A stretch of 64,000 nucleotides of DNA, taken from NCBI RefSeq assembly GCF_001562255.1, contig NZ_CP014301.1, positions 2,852,001 to 2,916,000 of the forward strand, given 5' to 3'. Positions 47,672 through 56,455 of this stretch are shown piece after piece (position 1 is the first letter of the stretch; every line of letters starts with the position of its first letter). The notes under the pieces are model-generated. The model worked only from the letters and a program-made list of their open reading frames with translations, had not been told where the DNA came from and did not search any database. The translations under genes and the position numbers were made by a program. This stretch comes from Bosea sp. PAMC 26642 (lineage in GTDB: Bacteria; Pseudomonadota; Alphaproteobacteria; Rhizobiales; Beijerinckiaceae).

Positions 47672-48151
47672 TCAATCGAGAACCTTGACCATTTCGATGG
47701 AAAGCTCTCCGAAGCCGGCGCGGCGATAGGCGGCGAGTGCGATGTCGTTGCGCGGAAGCACGCCAAGCAGAAGAACCTTGCGGCCAGCGGCGCGGGCGAA
47801 GCGCTCTGCCTCGGCCAGCAGCGCCTGGCCGATCCCGGCCTTCCGATGGCCGCTCGCGACGACGATATTCTCGATATGAACATGATCACGCCAGTGTTCC
47901 TGGACGTAGGGACCGGCTCGGCCAAGCTGCAAGGCCAGATAACCAACAACGCGGCCCTCGATATCGGCAACGAACTGCGCCCCGCCAGTCTCGCTCGCCT
48001 TATCGGCATCATCGTCCAGACAGGCCGCCGCCGTATCGAGCCCGGTGGTACGGTCATAGCTCAGCGCCGCTTCATGCGCCGTGAGTTCGAGCAGCAGGCC
48101 AATGACGGCCTCGCGATCGTTTGCCTGCATGCAGCGGATCGACAGTGTCAC
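47672..48151 (-). CDS. GNAT N-acetyltransferase
   Basis: A 159-aa GNAT: HIENIVVASGHRKAGIGQALLAEAERFARAAG is the acetyl-CoA-binding motif A and LPRNDIALAAYRRAGFGE motif B. Target not known. It is read leftwards with the hydrolase gene 39 bp downstream; a terminator separates it from pntB. Confidence 0.88.
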   Translation of the reverse strand: MTLSIRCMQANDREAVIGLLLELTAHEAALSYDRTTGLDTAAACLDDDADKASETGGAQFVADIEGRVVGYLALQLGRAGPYVQEHWRDHVHIENIVVASGHRKAGIGQALLAEAERFARAAGRKVLLLGVLPRNDIALAAYRRAGFGELSIEMVKVLD

Positions 48152-48170
48152 GAAATTAGCTCCAAACGAA

Positions 48171-48195
48171 AAAGACCGGCACGAAGCCGGTCTTT
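48171..48195 (-). terminator. Intrinsic terminator of the pnt operon
   Basis: On the minus strand AAAGACCGGC-TTCGT-GCCGGTCTTT is a 10-bp stem with a T-run (CTTTTTCG) after it, 29 bp beyond the pntB stop. Confidence 0.85.
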
Positions 48196-48224
48196 AGCGA
48201 CAGGGGAATGACGACAGCGGGCGC

Positions 48225-49628
48225 TCAGTGCGCCATGGCCTTGACGATGTCGTCGGTGACCTTCTTGGCGTCTCCGAACAGCATCATCGTGTTGGGCCGG
48301 AAGAACAGCTCGTTCTCGACGCCGGCATAACCGGCCGCCATGCCGCGCTTGATGAACAGCACGGTCTTGGCCTTCTCGACGTCCAGGATCGGCATGCCGT
48401 AGATCGGCGAGGCCTTGTCGGTCTTGGCGGCCGGGTTGGTGACGTCGTTGGCGCCGATGACGAAGGCGACGTCGGCCTGGCCGAATTCCGAATTGATGTC
48501 CTCGAGCTCGAAGACCTCGTCATAGGGCACGTTGGCTTCCGCCAGCAGCACGTTCATGTGGCCGGGCATGCGGCCAGCCACCGGATGAATGGCGTATTTG
48601 ACCTCGACGCCTTCCTTCTTGAGCAGGTCGGCCATCTCGCGCAGCGTGTGCTGCGCCTGCGCCACCGCCATGCCGTATCCGGGCACGATGATGACCTTGC
48701 CGGCATTCTTCATGATGTAGGCGGCATCATCGGCCGAGCCCTGCTTGACAGGCCGCGCCTCGACCGCGCCATCCGCCGCAGCGGCGGTATCGCCGCCGAA
48801 GCCGCCGAGGATGACGGAGATGAAGCTCCGGTTCATCGCCTTGCACATGATGTAGGACAGGATGGCGCCCGAGGAACCCACCAGCGCGCCGGTGATGATC
48901 AGCGCCATGTTGCCGAGCGTGAAGCCGATGCCAGCCGCAGCCCAGCCCGAATACGAGTTCAGCATCGAGACGACGACGGGCATGTCGGCGCCCCCGATCG
49001 GAACGATCAGCAGCACGCCGAGCGCGAACGAGACCAGCACGATCAGCCAGAAGACGACATGGCTCTCTGTCTTGATGAACAGCAGCAGCAGCACGACCAG
49101 CGCGACGCCGAGCCCGATATTGATGCCATGGCGCTGCGGCAGCATGATCGGCTTGCCGCTCATCCGCCCGTCGAGCTTGAGGAAGGCGATGATAGAGCCG
49201 GTGAAGGTGATCGCGCCGATGGCGACGCCCAGCCCCATCTCGAACAGGCTCGCGCCCTTGATATGGCCGACCAGCCCAATGCCGAACGCCTCGGGCGCAT
49301 AAAGCGCAGCCGCTGCCACCAGCACGGCCGCGAGACCCACCAGAGAATGGAAGAATGCCACGAGCTGCGGCATCTGCGTCATCTGCACGCGCTTGGCCAT
49401 GAACGCGCCGATGCCGCCGCCGATGGCGATGCCCGCCACGACCAGCAGCCAGCCCGAGAAACCGGCCGGCGGGAAGAACACGATGGTGGTGGCGATGGCG
49501 ATGCCCATGCCCACCATGCCGTAGAAATTGCCCTGGCGCGACGTCGTCGGATGCGACAGCCCGCGCAGGGCCATGATGAACAGGACGCCGGAGACGACGT
49601 ACAGCAGGGCGGAGAGATTGGCGGCCAT
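48225..49628 (-). CDS. pntB: NAD(P) transhydrogenase subunit beta
   Basis: PntB carries the NADP(H)-binding domain and most of the proton channel of the transhydrogenase. The 467-aa protein has about nine N-terminal helices and the C-terminal NADP domain (VIIVPGYGMAVAQAQHTLREMADLL...FVIGANDVTNPAA...MPILDVEKAKTVLFIKRGMAAGYAGVENELF). It follows pntAB by 6 bp in a three-gene operon. Confidence 0.97.
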   Translation of the reverse strand: MAANLSALLYVVSGVLFIMALRGLSHPTTSRQGNFYGMVGMGIAIATTIVFFPPAGFSGWLLVVAGIAIGGGIGAFMAKRVQMTQMPQLVAFFHSLVGLAAVLVAAAALYAPEAFGIGLVGHIKGASLFEMGLGVAIGAITFTGSIIAFLKLDGRMSGKPIMLPQRHGINIGLGVALVVLLLLFIKTESHVVFWLIVLVSFALGVLLIVPIGGADMPVVVSMLNSYSGWAAAGIGFTLGNMALIITGALVGSSGAILSYIMCKAMNRSFISVILGGFGGDTAAAADGAVEARPVKQGSADDAAYIMKNAGKVIIVPGYGMAVAQAQHTLREMADLLKKEGVEVKYAIHPVAGRMPGHMNVLLAEANVPYDEVFELEDINSEFGQADVAFVIGANDVTNPAAKTDKASPIYGMPILDVEKAKTVLFIKRGMAAGYAGVENELFFRPNTMMLFGDAKKVTDDIVKAMAH

Positions 49629-49634
49629 CGGCGC

Positions 49635-50066
49635 TCAGCCCTTCTTCTTGTACATGGACAGCATCCGCTCGGTGACGAGAAAGCCGCCGAAGATGTTGAC
49701 CGAGGCGAGCACGAGCGCCACGAAACCGAAGATTTTCGCCCAGATCGGTCCGTCGCCGAGTGCGGGCGCCGCCTGGACGCCGACCGCCAGGAGCGCGCCG
49801 ACGACGATGACCGAGGAGATCGCATTGGTGACCGACATCAGCGGCGTGTGCAGCGCCGGCGTCACGGACCAGACGACGTAATAGCCGACGAAGACGGCGA
49901 GCACGAAGATCGCGAGCCGGAAGACCGTCGGATCGACGCCGGTCGCGGCTCCTGCCGCATGGGCAGCCTGCTCGGCGTATTTCTCGGCGAGTTCGGCCGC
50001 CTGCCTGGCGAGCGCCGCGGCGGAGCGGGCCTGTTCCACCGCCAGTTCGGGTGTCGGATTGGCCAT
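49635..50066 (-). CDS. pntAB: NAD(P) transhydrogenase subunit alpha, part 2
   Basis: A 143-aa separate membrane part of the alpha subunit: an Ala-rich helix, then three to four membrane helices ([39 protein letters not shown]). Alphaproteobacteria split PntA into two polypeptides, as here. It follows pntAA by 1 bp. Confidence 0.95.
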   Translation of the reverse strand: MANPTPELAVEQARSAAALARQAAELAEKYAEQAAHAAGAATGVDPTVFRLAIFVLAVFVGYYVVWSVTPALHTPLMSVTNAISSVIVVGALLAVGVQAAPALGDGPIWAKIFGFVALVLASVNIFGGFLVTERMLSMYKKKG

Positions 50067-50067
50067 G

Positions 50068-51246
50068 TTAAACGCTCCCCTCGACGGCAGGCGCGGATTC
50101 GACAGGTGCGGGCTTGGGCACGAAATTCGGATGGACCACCGCGCCGTCTTTGGTCAGGGCGGTCGCCTTCACCAGTTCGTCGTCCCAGTTCACCGCGAGC
50201 TTCTTTTCGGCCTTGTCGATCAGCGTCTCGACGAAGGCGAACAGGTTCTTGGCGTAGAGCTGCGACGAGGTCGCCGGCAGGCGGCCGGGCACGTTGAGAT
50301 GGCCGACGATCTTGACGCCGTTGGGCGTCACGAAGACCTCACCCGGCTTGGCGAGTTCGCAATTGCCGCCACGCTCGACCGCGAGATCGACGATCACCGA
50401 GCCCGCCTTCATGCTCTCGACCATCGCAGCCGAGATCAGCTTCGGAGCCGGACGACCGGGGATCAGCGCGGTGGTGATGACGATGTCCTGCTTGGCGATG
50501 TGGCTGGCCGTCAGTTCCGCCTGCTTCGCCTGATACTCTTTCGACATTTCCTTGGCGTAGCCGCCCGATGTCTGCGCCTGCTTGAACTCGTCGTCCTCGA
50601 CGGCGAGGAACTTCGCGCCCAGCGATTCGACCTGCTCCTTGGTGGCGGGGCGCACATCGGTCGCGGTCACGATCGCGCCGTTGCGGCGCGCGGTCGCGAT
50701 GGCCTGCAGGCCGGCGACGCCGACGCCCATGATGAAGATGCGCGCAGCCGGCACCGTGCCCGCCGCGGTCATCATCATCGGCAGGGCGCGACCATATTCG
50801 GCTGCACCGTCGATCACGGCGCGATAGCCCGCGAGATTGGCCTGCGAAGACAGCACGTCCATCACCTGGGCGCGAGTGATCCGCGGCATGAACTCCATCG
50901 CGAAAGCCGCGACATTGGCCTTGGCCAGCGCGGCCACCGCCGGCTCGCTGCCATAGGGATCCATGATGCCGAACACGAGCGCGCCCGCCGGCAGGCCGGC
51001 GATCTCGCTCTCACCGGGGCGGCGGACCTTCAGGACGATGGCGGCGCCGGCCAGCGCCTCAGTCGCGCTTTTCGCGATCGTGGCACCGGCGGCCTCGTAA
51101 TCCGCGTCGTTGATGCCGGAGGCAACGCCTGCCCCCGTCTCGACGACGACCTCGGCCCCGAGGCCGATGAACTTGCGGACGGTTTCCGGCGTCGCGGCGA
51201 CGCGGGTCTCCGCCCCTTGCGTTTCGGCTGGCACGGCTATGCGCAT
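50068..51246 (-). CDS. pntAA: NAD(P) transhydrogenase subunit alpha, part 1
   Basis: A 392-aa soluble NAD(H)-binding subunit related to alanine dehydrogenase: [26 protein letters not shown], the Rossmann [30 protein letters not shown] and the [19 protein letters not shown] block. First gene of the pnt operon; the transhydrogenase couples proton flow to NADPH formation. Confidence 0.97.
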   Translation of the reverse strand: MRIAVPAETQGAETRVAATPETVRKFIGLGAEVVVETGAGVASGINDADYEAAGATIAKSATEALAGAAIVLKVRRPGESEIAGLPAGALVFGIMDPYGSEPAVAALAKANVAAFAMEFMPRITRAQVMDVLSSQANLAGYRAVIDGAAEYGRALPMMMTAAGTVPAARIFIMGVGVAGLQAIATARRNGAIVTATDVRPATKEQVESLGAKFLAVEDDEFKQAQTSGGYAKEMSKEYQAKQAELTASHIAKQDIVITTALIPGRPAPKLISAAMVESMKAGSVIVDLAVERGGNCELAKPGEVFVTPNGVKIVGHLNVPGRLPATSSQLYAKNLFAFVETLIDKAEKKLAVNWDDELVKATALTKDGAVVHPNFVPKPAPVESAPAVEGSV

Positions 51247-51288
51247 GGCGGGGCGGGGCCTCTCAGGCTGGACGTGGAGACGAAGGCT

Positions 51289-51576
51289 TCAGAGCAGGAC
51301 GAGAGCGAGCATCATCAAGACGAACGGAACCGCCGGAGCTTTCCAGCCGATCGACTTCGACGCAAGCCCGACGCCGGCCGTGATCAGGGTCAACAGCGTA
51401 CCGATGAGCGCCACGCCCCAGGCGTGCTTGGTGCCGCCGACCGCGAGCACCGCGACGATAGCAAGGCAGGCCACGGTGCCGACTTCGGCGAAGTGGATGA
51501 AGCCCTGATAGGTGCGCTCGTGCTCGGCGTAGTCCATCTGCGGAATGTCGCCGGCGTGGTGTCCGTGGTCGGCCAT
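51289..51576 (-). CDS. aa3-type cytochrome c oxidase subunit IV-like protein
   Basis: A 95-aa protein with a His-rich N-terminus (MADHGHHAGDIPQMDYAEHERTYQGFI) and two to three membrane helices. This is the small bacterial aa3 subunit IV family; it typically lies near pntAA in Rhizobiales. It is 42 bp upstream of pntAA on the same strand. Confidence 0.88.
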   Translation of the reverse strand: MADHGHHAGDIPQMDYAEHERTYQGFIHFAEVGTVACLAIVAVLAVGGTKHAWGVALIGTLLTLITAGVGLASKSIGWKAPAVPFVLMMLALVLL

Positions 51577-51746
51577 GAAGAATATCCTGGATACGTTTGG
51601 GTCTCATGCCCTGTAGCGCACCCTTGGCGGGTCGGCAACGGAGTGGAAGACCGCCCGCGACCGGCAACTGCCGCAACGCGAGCCGCGGGGACGCTATGTC
51701 ACGCCGCCCTGCCTGTAAATCGGCCTAGGCGGCAAAATTCTTCCGT

Positions 51747-53114
51747 TTATTCCGGCCGCGACAGACCATTCTTCTCCAGCAGGGCCTGCTGCCGGCTCGC
51801 CACGGCCGCAGTTTCGAAGTGCTCGATCTCGGTTTCGAACAACCGGTGGAAGTTCAGCTCGGCATCCAGATGCAGGAAGACGCCCCCTAATCCGATCGCG
51901 GCCCGGTCCATGAAGACGAACTCGCGCGGCACCTTGACGGGCCCACGTTTCTTCAGGGCCTGGTGCACCTCGAAGGCCTGCCTGCGGCCGTATTCCGCCG
52001 GGCTGACCCCTTCGGCGATACGCCTGACACGGTCCTCCAGCAGCGGCCCGTAGATGAACTTGGCCCAGATGTTCAGCGTATCGACCAGCTCCCTGGTCAG
52101 GCCCTTGAAGCCCCAGGTCTCGTAGGCATGGACGACGCGCGCCTCGTCGCCCTCCAGAATGCCACGATAGAGATCGACCACGCCGCCGACGAAGCTCGGC
52201 GGGAAGATCCGGATGCAGCCATAATCTAGCAGGTTGATGCCCTGCGGCGCGCCGTCCTCCGAGAACACCGTGTAGTTGCCCAGATGCGGGTCGCCATGGA
52301 TCACGCCGTGATGGCTGAAGGGCCGCCACCAGGCCTTGAACATCGCCGTCGAGATGCGGTCGCGGGTCTCCTGCGCATCCTGCTTGTGGTCGAGGATGCG
52401 GTCGCCCTCGAGCCAGTGCATGGTCAGCAGGCGCCTGGTCGACAGCGACGCCTCCAGCGCCGGTACGCGTACCTCAGGCGTGTCTCTCAGGATATCCTGA
52501 TACAGCGCGACATGCTTCGCCTCGCGGACGTAATCCAGCTCCTCGCGCACCCGCGCGCCGATCTCTTTGGCGATCTCGCTGGTGTCGATCACCGGGTCCA
52601 TGCGCCGGTGCAGCGCAAACAGGATTTCGAGCTGCGAGATGTCGGCCTCGACGGCCGATTCCATATCCGGATATTGCAGCTTGCAGGCGAGTGCGACGCC
52701 CTCCGTCGTGGTCGCGCGATGCACCTGCCCGAGCGAGGCCGCAGCCGCCGGCTTCAGGTCGAACTCGCCGAAGCGCTCGCGCCAGTTCGCCCCGAGTTCG
52801 GCCATCATCCGTCGCTTGACAAAGGCAGCCCCCATCGGCGGCGCCTGCGACTGCAGCTTCTGCAGCTCCTCGGCATATTCGGGCGGCACCACGTCGGGGA
52901 TGGTGGCGACGAGCTGCGCCACCTTCATGATCGGGCCCTTCAGGCCCCCCAGCGCCTTGGCCAGCGCCTCGGCATTGGAGGCGTTGCGCCCCTCGATGCC
53001 GAACAGTCGCGCCCCCGCGATCCGCGCCGCGACCCCGCCGACATTGGCCCCGACACGCGCATAGCGCGCCGCACGGGCGGAAAAGCGATTGGCTTCGGCG
53101 TCGTGGTCGGACAT
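51747..53114 (-). CDS. ABC1/UbiB atypical kinase family protein
   Basis: A 455-aa ABC1 (AarF/UbiB) kinase-like protein: AEELQKLQSQAPPMGAAFVKRRM (KxGQ-like region IMKVAQLVATIPDV), AAASLGQVHRATTTEGVALACKLQYP, and the catalytic-loop HHGVIHGDPHLGNYTVF with DYGC. UbiB relatives support ubiquinone synthesis, but this is a shorter paralogue without the C-terminal helices of UbiB, so its role is open. Confidence 0.88.
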   Translation of the reverse strand: MSDHDAEANRFSARAARYARVGANVGGVAARIAGARLFGIEGRNASNAEALAKALGGLKGPIMKVAQLVATIPDVVPPEYAEELQKLQSQAPPMGAAFVKRRMMAELGANWRERFGEFDLKPAAAASLGQVHRATTTEGVALACKLQYPDMESAVEADISQLEILFALHRRMDPVIDTSEIAKEIGARVREELDYVREAKHVALYQDILRDTPEVRVPALEASLSTRRLLTMHWLEGDRILDHKQDAQETRDRISTAMFKAWWRPFSHHGVIHGDPHLGNYTVFSEDGAPQGINLLDYGCIRIFPPSFVGGVVDLYRGILEGDEARVVHAYETWGFKGLTRELVDTLNIWAKFIYGPLLEDRVRRIAEGVSPAEYGRRQAFEVHQALKKRGPVKVPREFVFMDRAAIGLGGVFLHLDAELNFHRLFETEIEHFETAAVASRQQALLEKNGLSRPE

Positions 53115-53222
53115 GGGGCGCTCAGGTTTAGGGCCGAGATTTCGACAGCATGTAGGCCGGACTTGCGTCGTTGCCAGTGCAGCCTATCGCCTCACCCGCG
53201 CGCCGCCAGATCAGCCCTCACC

Positions 53223-53348
53223 TCAGCCACACTCGTCCGCCTCGATGCCGTCCGCGACGATATCGGGAATCGTGAACGGGATTCCCGGCTGGCGCTCTAT
53301 GCCCCAAGGGCCGTTGATCGCGGCCTCGATCCAGATGGGGGTGGTCAC
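53223..53348 (-). pseudogene. Truncated DUF849/BKACE gene
   Basis: Read leftwards from GTG 53348 the frame encodes 41 residues (starting VTTPIWIEAAINGPWG, then ERQPGIPFTIPDIVADGIEA) and then stops. This matches the N-terminus of BKACE (3-keto-5-aminohexanoate cleavage, DUF849) enzymes, which run to roughly 300 residues; nothing of the rest follows. It begins 6 bp beyond the stop of the toxin gene. The rest of the gap to the ABC1 gene (53115-53222) shows nothing. Confidence 0.55.
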
Positions 53349-53354
53349 GCAGGC

Positions 53355-53741
53355 TCAGTCCTTGGGCCAGTTGTCGCGGATCCAGCGGGTGAGCCCATCC
53401 TCGTCGACCTCGCCGGCCGCGAGCGCGAGGATGGCGGCGGCAATGGCCTCGTTGGTGACAGCAAGCGCGACGCCGTTCAAACCAAGGAAGGTAACCATGG
53501 CCAGAAGCGCAACGCGCTTGTTGCCGTCGATGAAGGGATGATTGCGGGCGATACCGAAAGCATAGCTCGCTGCCAGCGCCGCAAGATCGGTTTCGCCATA
53601 GGCATGGCGGTTGATCGGTCGCGCCAGGGCCGATTCGAGCAAGCCGATATCGCGCACCCCGTCAGGCCCGCCAAACTGCGCAAGTTGCTCGGTATGGATG
53701 TCGATCACGGCCTTCGTCAGAAGCCAGGTCGGCTCGCTCAC
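53355..53741 (-). CDS. doc: Death-on-curing (Doc/Fic) toxin
   Basis: A 128-aa Fic-fold protein with the motif HPFIDGNKR (residues 68-76) close to the Doc consensus HxFxDANKR. Doc toxins phosphorylate elongation factor EF-Tu and stop translation. It overlaps the antitoxin gene upstream by 4 bp (ATGA), a standard type II toxin-antitoxin layout. Confidence 0.92.
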   Translation of the reverse strand: MSEPTWLLTKAVIDIHTEQLAQFGGPDGVRDIGLLESALARPINRHAYGETDLAALAASYAFGIARNHPFIDGNKRVALLAMVTFLGLNGVALAVTNEAIAAAILALAAGEVDEDGLTRWIRDNWPKD

Positions 53742-54004
53742 TTGGCCAGCTCACGCAAAGCGCCAGCATACTGCTTCATCGCTTCCCGAGCGATCGCCAT
53801 CGTGCGTGCATGAAGATCCTCATGCGGCACGAGCTTCACCTCGCGGTCCGGCTGCCGGACGACGGTGAACCTGTCGCCCTCCGTCAGATCGAGACGCGCC
53901 AGCAATTCCTTGGGAAGGATGAATCCAACCGAGTTCCCGATCTTGCGAAGCTGCACGACATCGGAAACGGGTTCGCCTTCCGGCGACGCTACAGTCTCGC
54001 TCAT
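53738..54004 (-). CDS. AbrB/MazE-type antitoxin
   Basis: An 88-aa antitoxin: the swapped-hairpin motif VVQLRKIGNSVGFILPKELLARLDLTEGDRFTVV at about residues 16-49 binds DNA, and the C-terminal tail (AREAMKQYAGALRELAK) should cover the toxin. It is the first gene of the pair and is preceded by a palindromic operator, consistent with autoregulation. Confidence 0.9.
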   Translation of the reverse strand: MSETVASPEGEPVSDVVQLRKIGNSVGFILPKELLARLDLTEGDRFTVVRQPDREVKLVPHEDLHARTMAIAREAMKQYAGALRELAK

Positions 54005-54020
54005 GGCAGAATCCTCTGGC

Positions 54021-54062
54021 CGTTATACGAACAGTATAACGCGAACGGAGGCCCAATGTCAT
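54021..54062 (-). promoter_or_regulatory. Toxin-antitoxin promoter and operator
   Basis: CGTTATAC-GAACA-GTATAACG (54021-54041) is a perfect 8-bp inverted repeat, 16 bp before the antitoxin start. On the minus strand -35 ATGACA (54057-54062), an 18-nt spacer and -10 TATACT (54033-54038) place the -10 inside the palindrome, so a bound antitoxin would block RNA polymerase. Confidence 0.7.
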
Positions 54063-54220
54063 CCTTATGCCCTGCCGGCAGGAACGAGCCCCTTCTTACT
54101 CGCCGCCCCTGAGCCATCCGTCTCGCCATTGCCGCAGACCTGCCGTGAGCAAAAACGCCGGCCGACGATATTGTCAGCAGCGCCCGATCGCGCGCCTAAT
54201 TGCGGCAACCAGAAAACGGG

Positions 54221-54679
54221 ATGGAGACGATGGGCCTTTACTTCGAGGATTTCGATCCGGAACAGAGCATCGTCACGCGCGGCCGCACCGTCGGCGAAGG
54301 CGACATCACGCTGTTTTCCGGACTGTCGGGCGATTTCAACCCGCTCCATGTCGATGCCGAATACTGCGCCGGCACGCAATTCGGCGAGCGCATCGCCCAT
54401 GGTCCGCTGACTCTGGCGATGGCGATCGGCCTGATATCGCAGCAGAATCTGATCGATGCCACAACCATGGGCTTGCTCGACCTGCACTGGTCCTTCGCCG
54501 CCCCGGTCAGGATCGGCGATACGGTTCATGCGGTGGTCAAGGCAGTGGACAAGAAGCCTTCCCGAAAACCCGATCGCGGCGTGGTGACGCTCCAACTCGA
54601 CGTCTTCAATCAGCGTGGCGAGCAGGTCCAGACCGGCCATCTCAAGCTCCTGATGAAGCGCCGGCCGGAGCAGGACTGA
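54221..54679 (+). CDS. MaoC-family dehydratase
   Basis: A 152-aa hotdog-fold protein with the hydratase-type motif GLSGDFNPLHVDAEYCAGTQFGERIAHGPLT (catalytic Asp/His of MaoC/R-hydratases). It should hydrate enoyl-CoA or a related thioester. The start is uncertain: ATG 54221 or ATG 54230, the latter with GGAG close by. The stop overlaps the start of the acyl-CoA synthetase (TGATG), so both act in one pathway. Confidence 0.85.
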   Translation: METMGLYFEDFDPEQSIVTRGRTVGEGDITLFSGLSGDFNPLHVDAEYCAGTQFGERIAHGPLTLAMAIGLISQQNLIDATTMGLLDLHWSFAAPVRIGDTVHAVVKAVDKKPSRKPDRGVVTLQLDVFNQRGEQVQTGHLKLLMKRRPEQD

Positions 54680-56304
54680 TGCTGGAGCGCCGTGCGACCT
54701 ATGCCGAAACCGCCGAGCATTTCGCCTGGCGGATCCCCGAGCACTTCAACATCGGCACCGCTTGCTGCGACCGCCATGCCGACGGCAGCGGCAGGCTGGC
54801 GCTGATCTACGACGACCCTGACACAGGAGTCGCCACGACCAGCTTCGATGCGCTGAAACGCAGCTCGAACCGCATCGCTACCATGCTGCACGGCCACGGC
54901 ATCGCCGCGGGCGAGCGCGTCGGCATCCTGCTGCCGCAGCGGCCCGAGACGGCCATGGCCCATATGGCGATCTACAAGATGGGGGCCATCGCTTTGCCCC
55001 TGTTCACGCAGTTCGGACCCGACGCGCTCGAACATCGGCTCCAGCACAGCGGCGCCAGCGCGCTGATTACCGACATGGAGAACATCGGCAAGGTCGAGGC
55101 GATCCGCGACACTTTGCCCGATCTCAAATGCATCTTCGTCATCGGCGGAGCCGGCCACCTCGATCTGCATAACGAGATGGCGAAAGCCTCGGACGACTTC
55201 ACGCCGGCCGACACGCGGGCCGAAGACCCGGCCCTGATCATCTACACCTCCGGCACCACCGGGAAGCCGAAGGGCGCGCTCCATGCCCATCGCGTGCTGC
55301 TCGGCCACCTGCCCGGCGTGCAACTGCCGCAGGAGTTCTTCCCTCAGACGGATGACCTGTTCTGGACCCCGGCCGACTGGGCCTGGGCCGGCGGCCTGCT
55401 CGACGTGCTGCTGCCGAGCCTCTATTTCGGCGTGCCCGTTTTGGCCGCGCGCGCCCGCAAATTCGATCCGGAGGCCGCCTTCGACCTGATGGCCCGCCAC
55501 AGGGTCCGCAACGCCTTCCTGCCGCCGACGGCGCTGAAGCTGATGCGGCAGGTCCAGAACCCCCGGCGCTTCGGCTACGCCATGCGCTCGATCGGCACCG
55601 GCGGCGAGACGCTCGGCGCCGATATGCTGGCCTGGAGCCGCGACACCTTCGGCTTCGAGGTCAACGAGTTTTACGGCCAGACCGAGGCGAACCTGATCGT
55701 CTCGAACTGCGCGAGCCTCTTCCCCGTGGTGCCCGGCTCGATGGGCCGCGCCGTGCCGGGCCATCGCGTCGCAGTGATCTCGCCCGACGGCAAGGAATTG
55801 CCGCCGGGCGAGCAGGGCCTGATCGCGGTCGCAAGGCCCGATCCCGTCATGATGCTGGAATACTGGCGCCAGCCGGAGGCGACCGCGGCGAAATTCGTCG
55901 GGGACTGGCTCGTCACCGGCGACACCGGCGCGCGCGACGAAGACGGCTATTTCTGGTTCCAGGGTCGCGACGACGACATCATCTCGTCGGGCTCCTATCG
56001 CATCGGGCCGGGCGACATCGAGGACTGCATCATCCGCCACCCCGCCGTGCTGATGGTCGCGGTCGTCGGCAGCCCCGACCCGGTTCGAACGGAGGTGGTC
56101 AAGGCCTTCGTGCTGCCCAAGCCCGGCAGCGAGCCTTCGGAAGCGCTGGCAGCCGAAATCCAGGCCTTCGTGAAGGAGCGGCTGGCCGCCTACCAGTATC
56201 CTCGCGAGATCGAATTCGTCACCGAACTGCCGATGACCGCGACGGGCAAGATCAGGCGCAAGGATCTGCGCGATCTGGAGGTGGCGAGGAAGCGACAGTC
56301 TTGA
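54679..56304 (+). CDS. Acyl-CoA synthetase (AMP-forming)
   Basis: A 541-aa ANL ligase: IYTSGTTGKPKGALHAHRV, EFYGQTEANLIVSNC, the hinge FQGRDDDIISSGSYRIGPGDIEDCI and catalytic Lys in TATGKIRRKDLRD. It is of the medium-chain/benzoate-CoA ligase-like branch; its exact acid is unknown. Overlap with maoC implies that the two share a catabolic pathway. Confidence 0.9.
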   Translation: MLERRATYAETAEHFAWRIPEHFNIGTACCDRHADGSGRLALIYDDPDTGVATTSFDALKRSSNRIATMLHGHGIAAGERVGILLPQRPETAMAHMAIYKMGAIALPLFTQFGPDALEHRLQHSGASALITDMENIGKVEAIRDTLPDLKCIFVIGGAGHLDLHNEMAKASDDFTPADTRAEDPALIIYTSGTTGKPKGALHAHRVLLGHLPGVQLPQEFFPQTDDLFWTPADWAWAGGLLDVLLPSLYFGVPVLAARARKFDPEAAFDLMARHRVRNAFLPPTALKLMRQVQNPRRFGYAMRSIGTGGETLGADMLAWSRDTFGFEVNEFYGQTEANLIVSNCASLFPVVPGSMGRAVPGHRVAVISPDGKELPPGEQGLIAVARPDPVMMLEYWRQPEATAAKFVGDWLVTGDTGARDEDGYFWFQGRDDDIISSGSYRIGPGDIEDCIIRHPAVLMVAVVGSPDPVRTEVVKAFVLPKPGSEPSEALAAEIQAFVKERLAAYQYPREIEFVTELPMTATGKIRRKDLRDLEVARKRQS

Positions 56305-56319
56305 TCAGACTCAACGCGG

Positions 56320-56428
56320 GTCATTCCGGACAAGCCGCGACAGCGGCGCCGATCCGGAATCCATCGTAAGGCACCCTCGGTTCTCTAGGATGGATTCCGG
56401 GTCTCCGCTTCGCTGCGCCCGGAATGAC
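56320..56428. repeat. Intergenic palindromic repeat, family B copy 3
   Basis: A 109-bp element, ends GTCATTCCGG and CCGGAATGAC, inner CCGGAATCCATC/GATGGATTCCGG-type pairing. Same orientation as the copy at 34039 and reversed relative to 62000 and 63228. It lies between two convergent genes. Confidence 0.87.
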
Positions 56429-56455
56429 GGCCGTCTGGATCGGCACAGTCGCGTG

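Noticed and set aside
48228..52053. Very long plus-strand open frames (689 and 664 codons) over the pnt operon and ABC1 region
   Set aside because: They lie opposite pntB, pntAB, pntAA and neighbouring genes, have Arg/His/Asp-rich low-complexity translations and arise from high G+C third positions.
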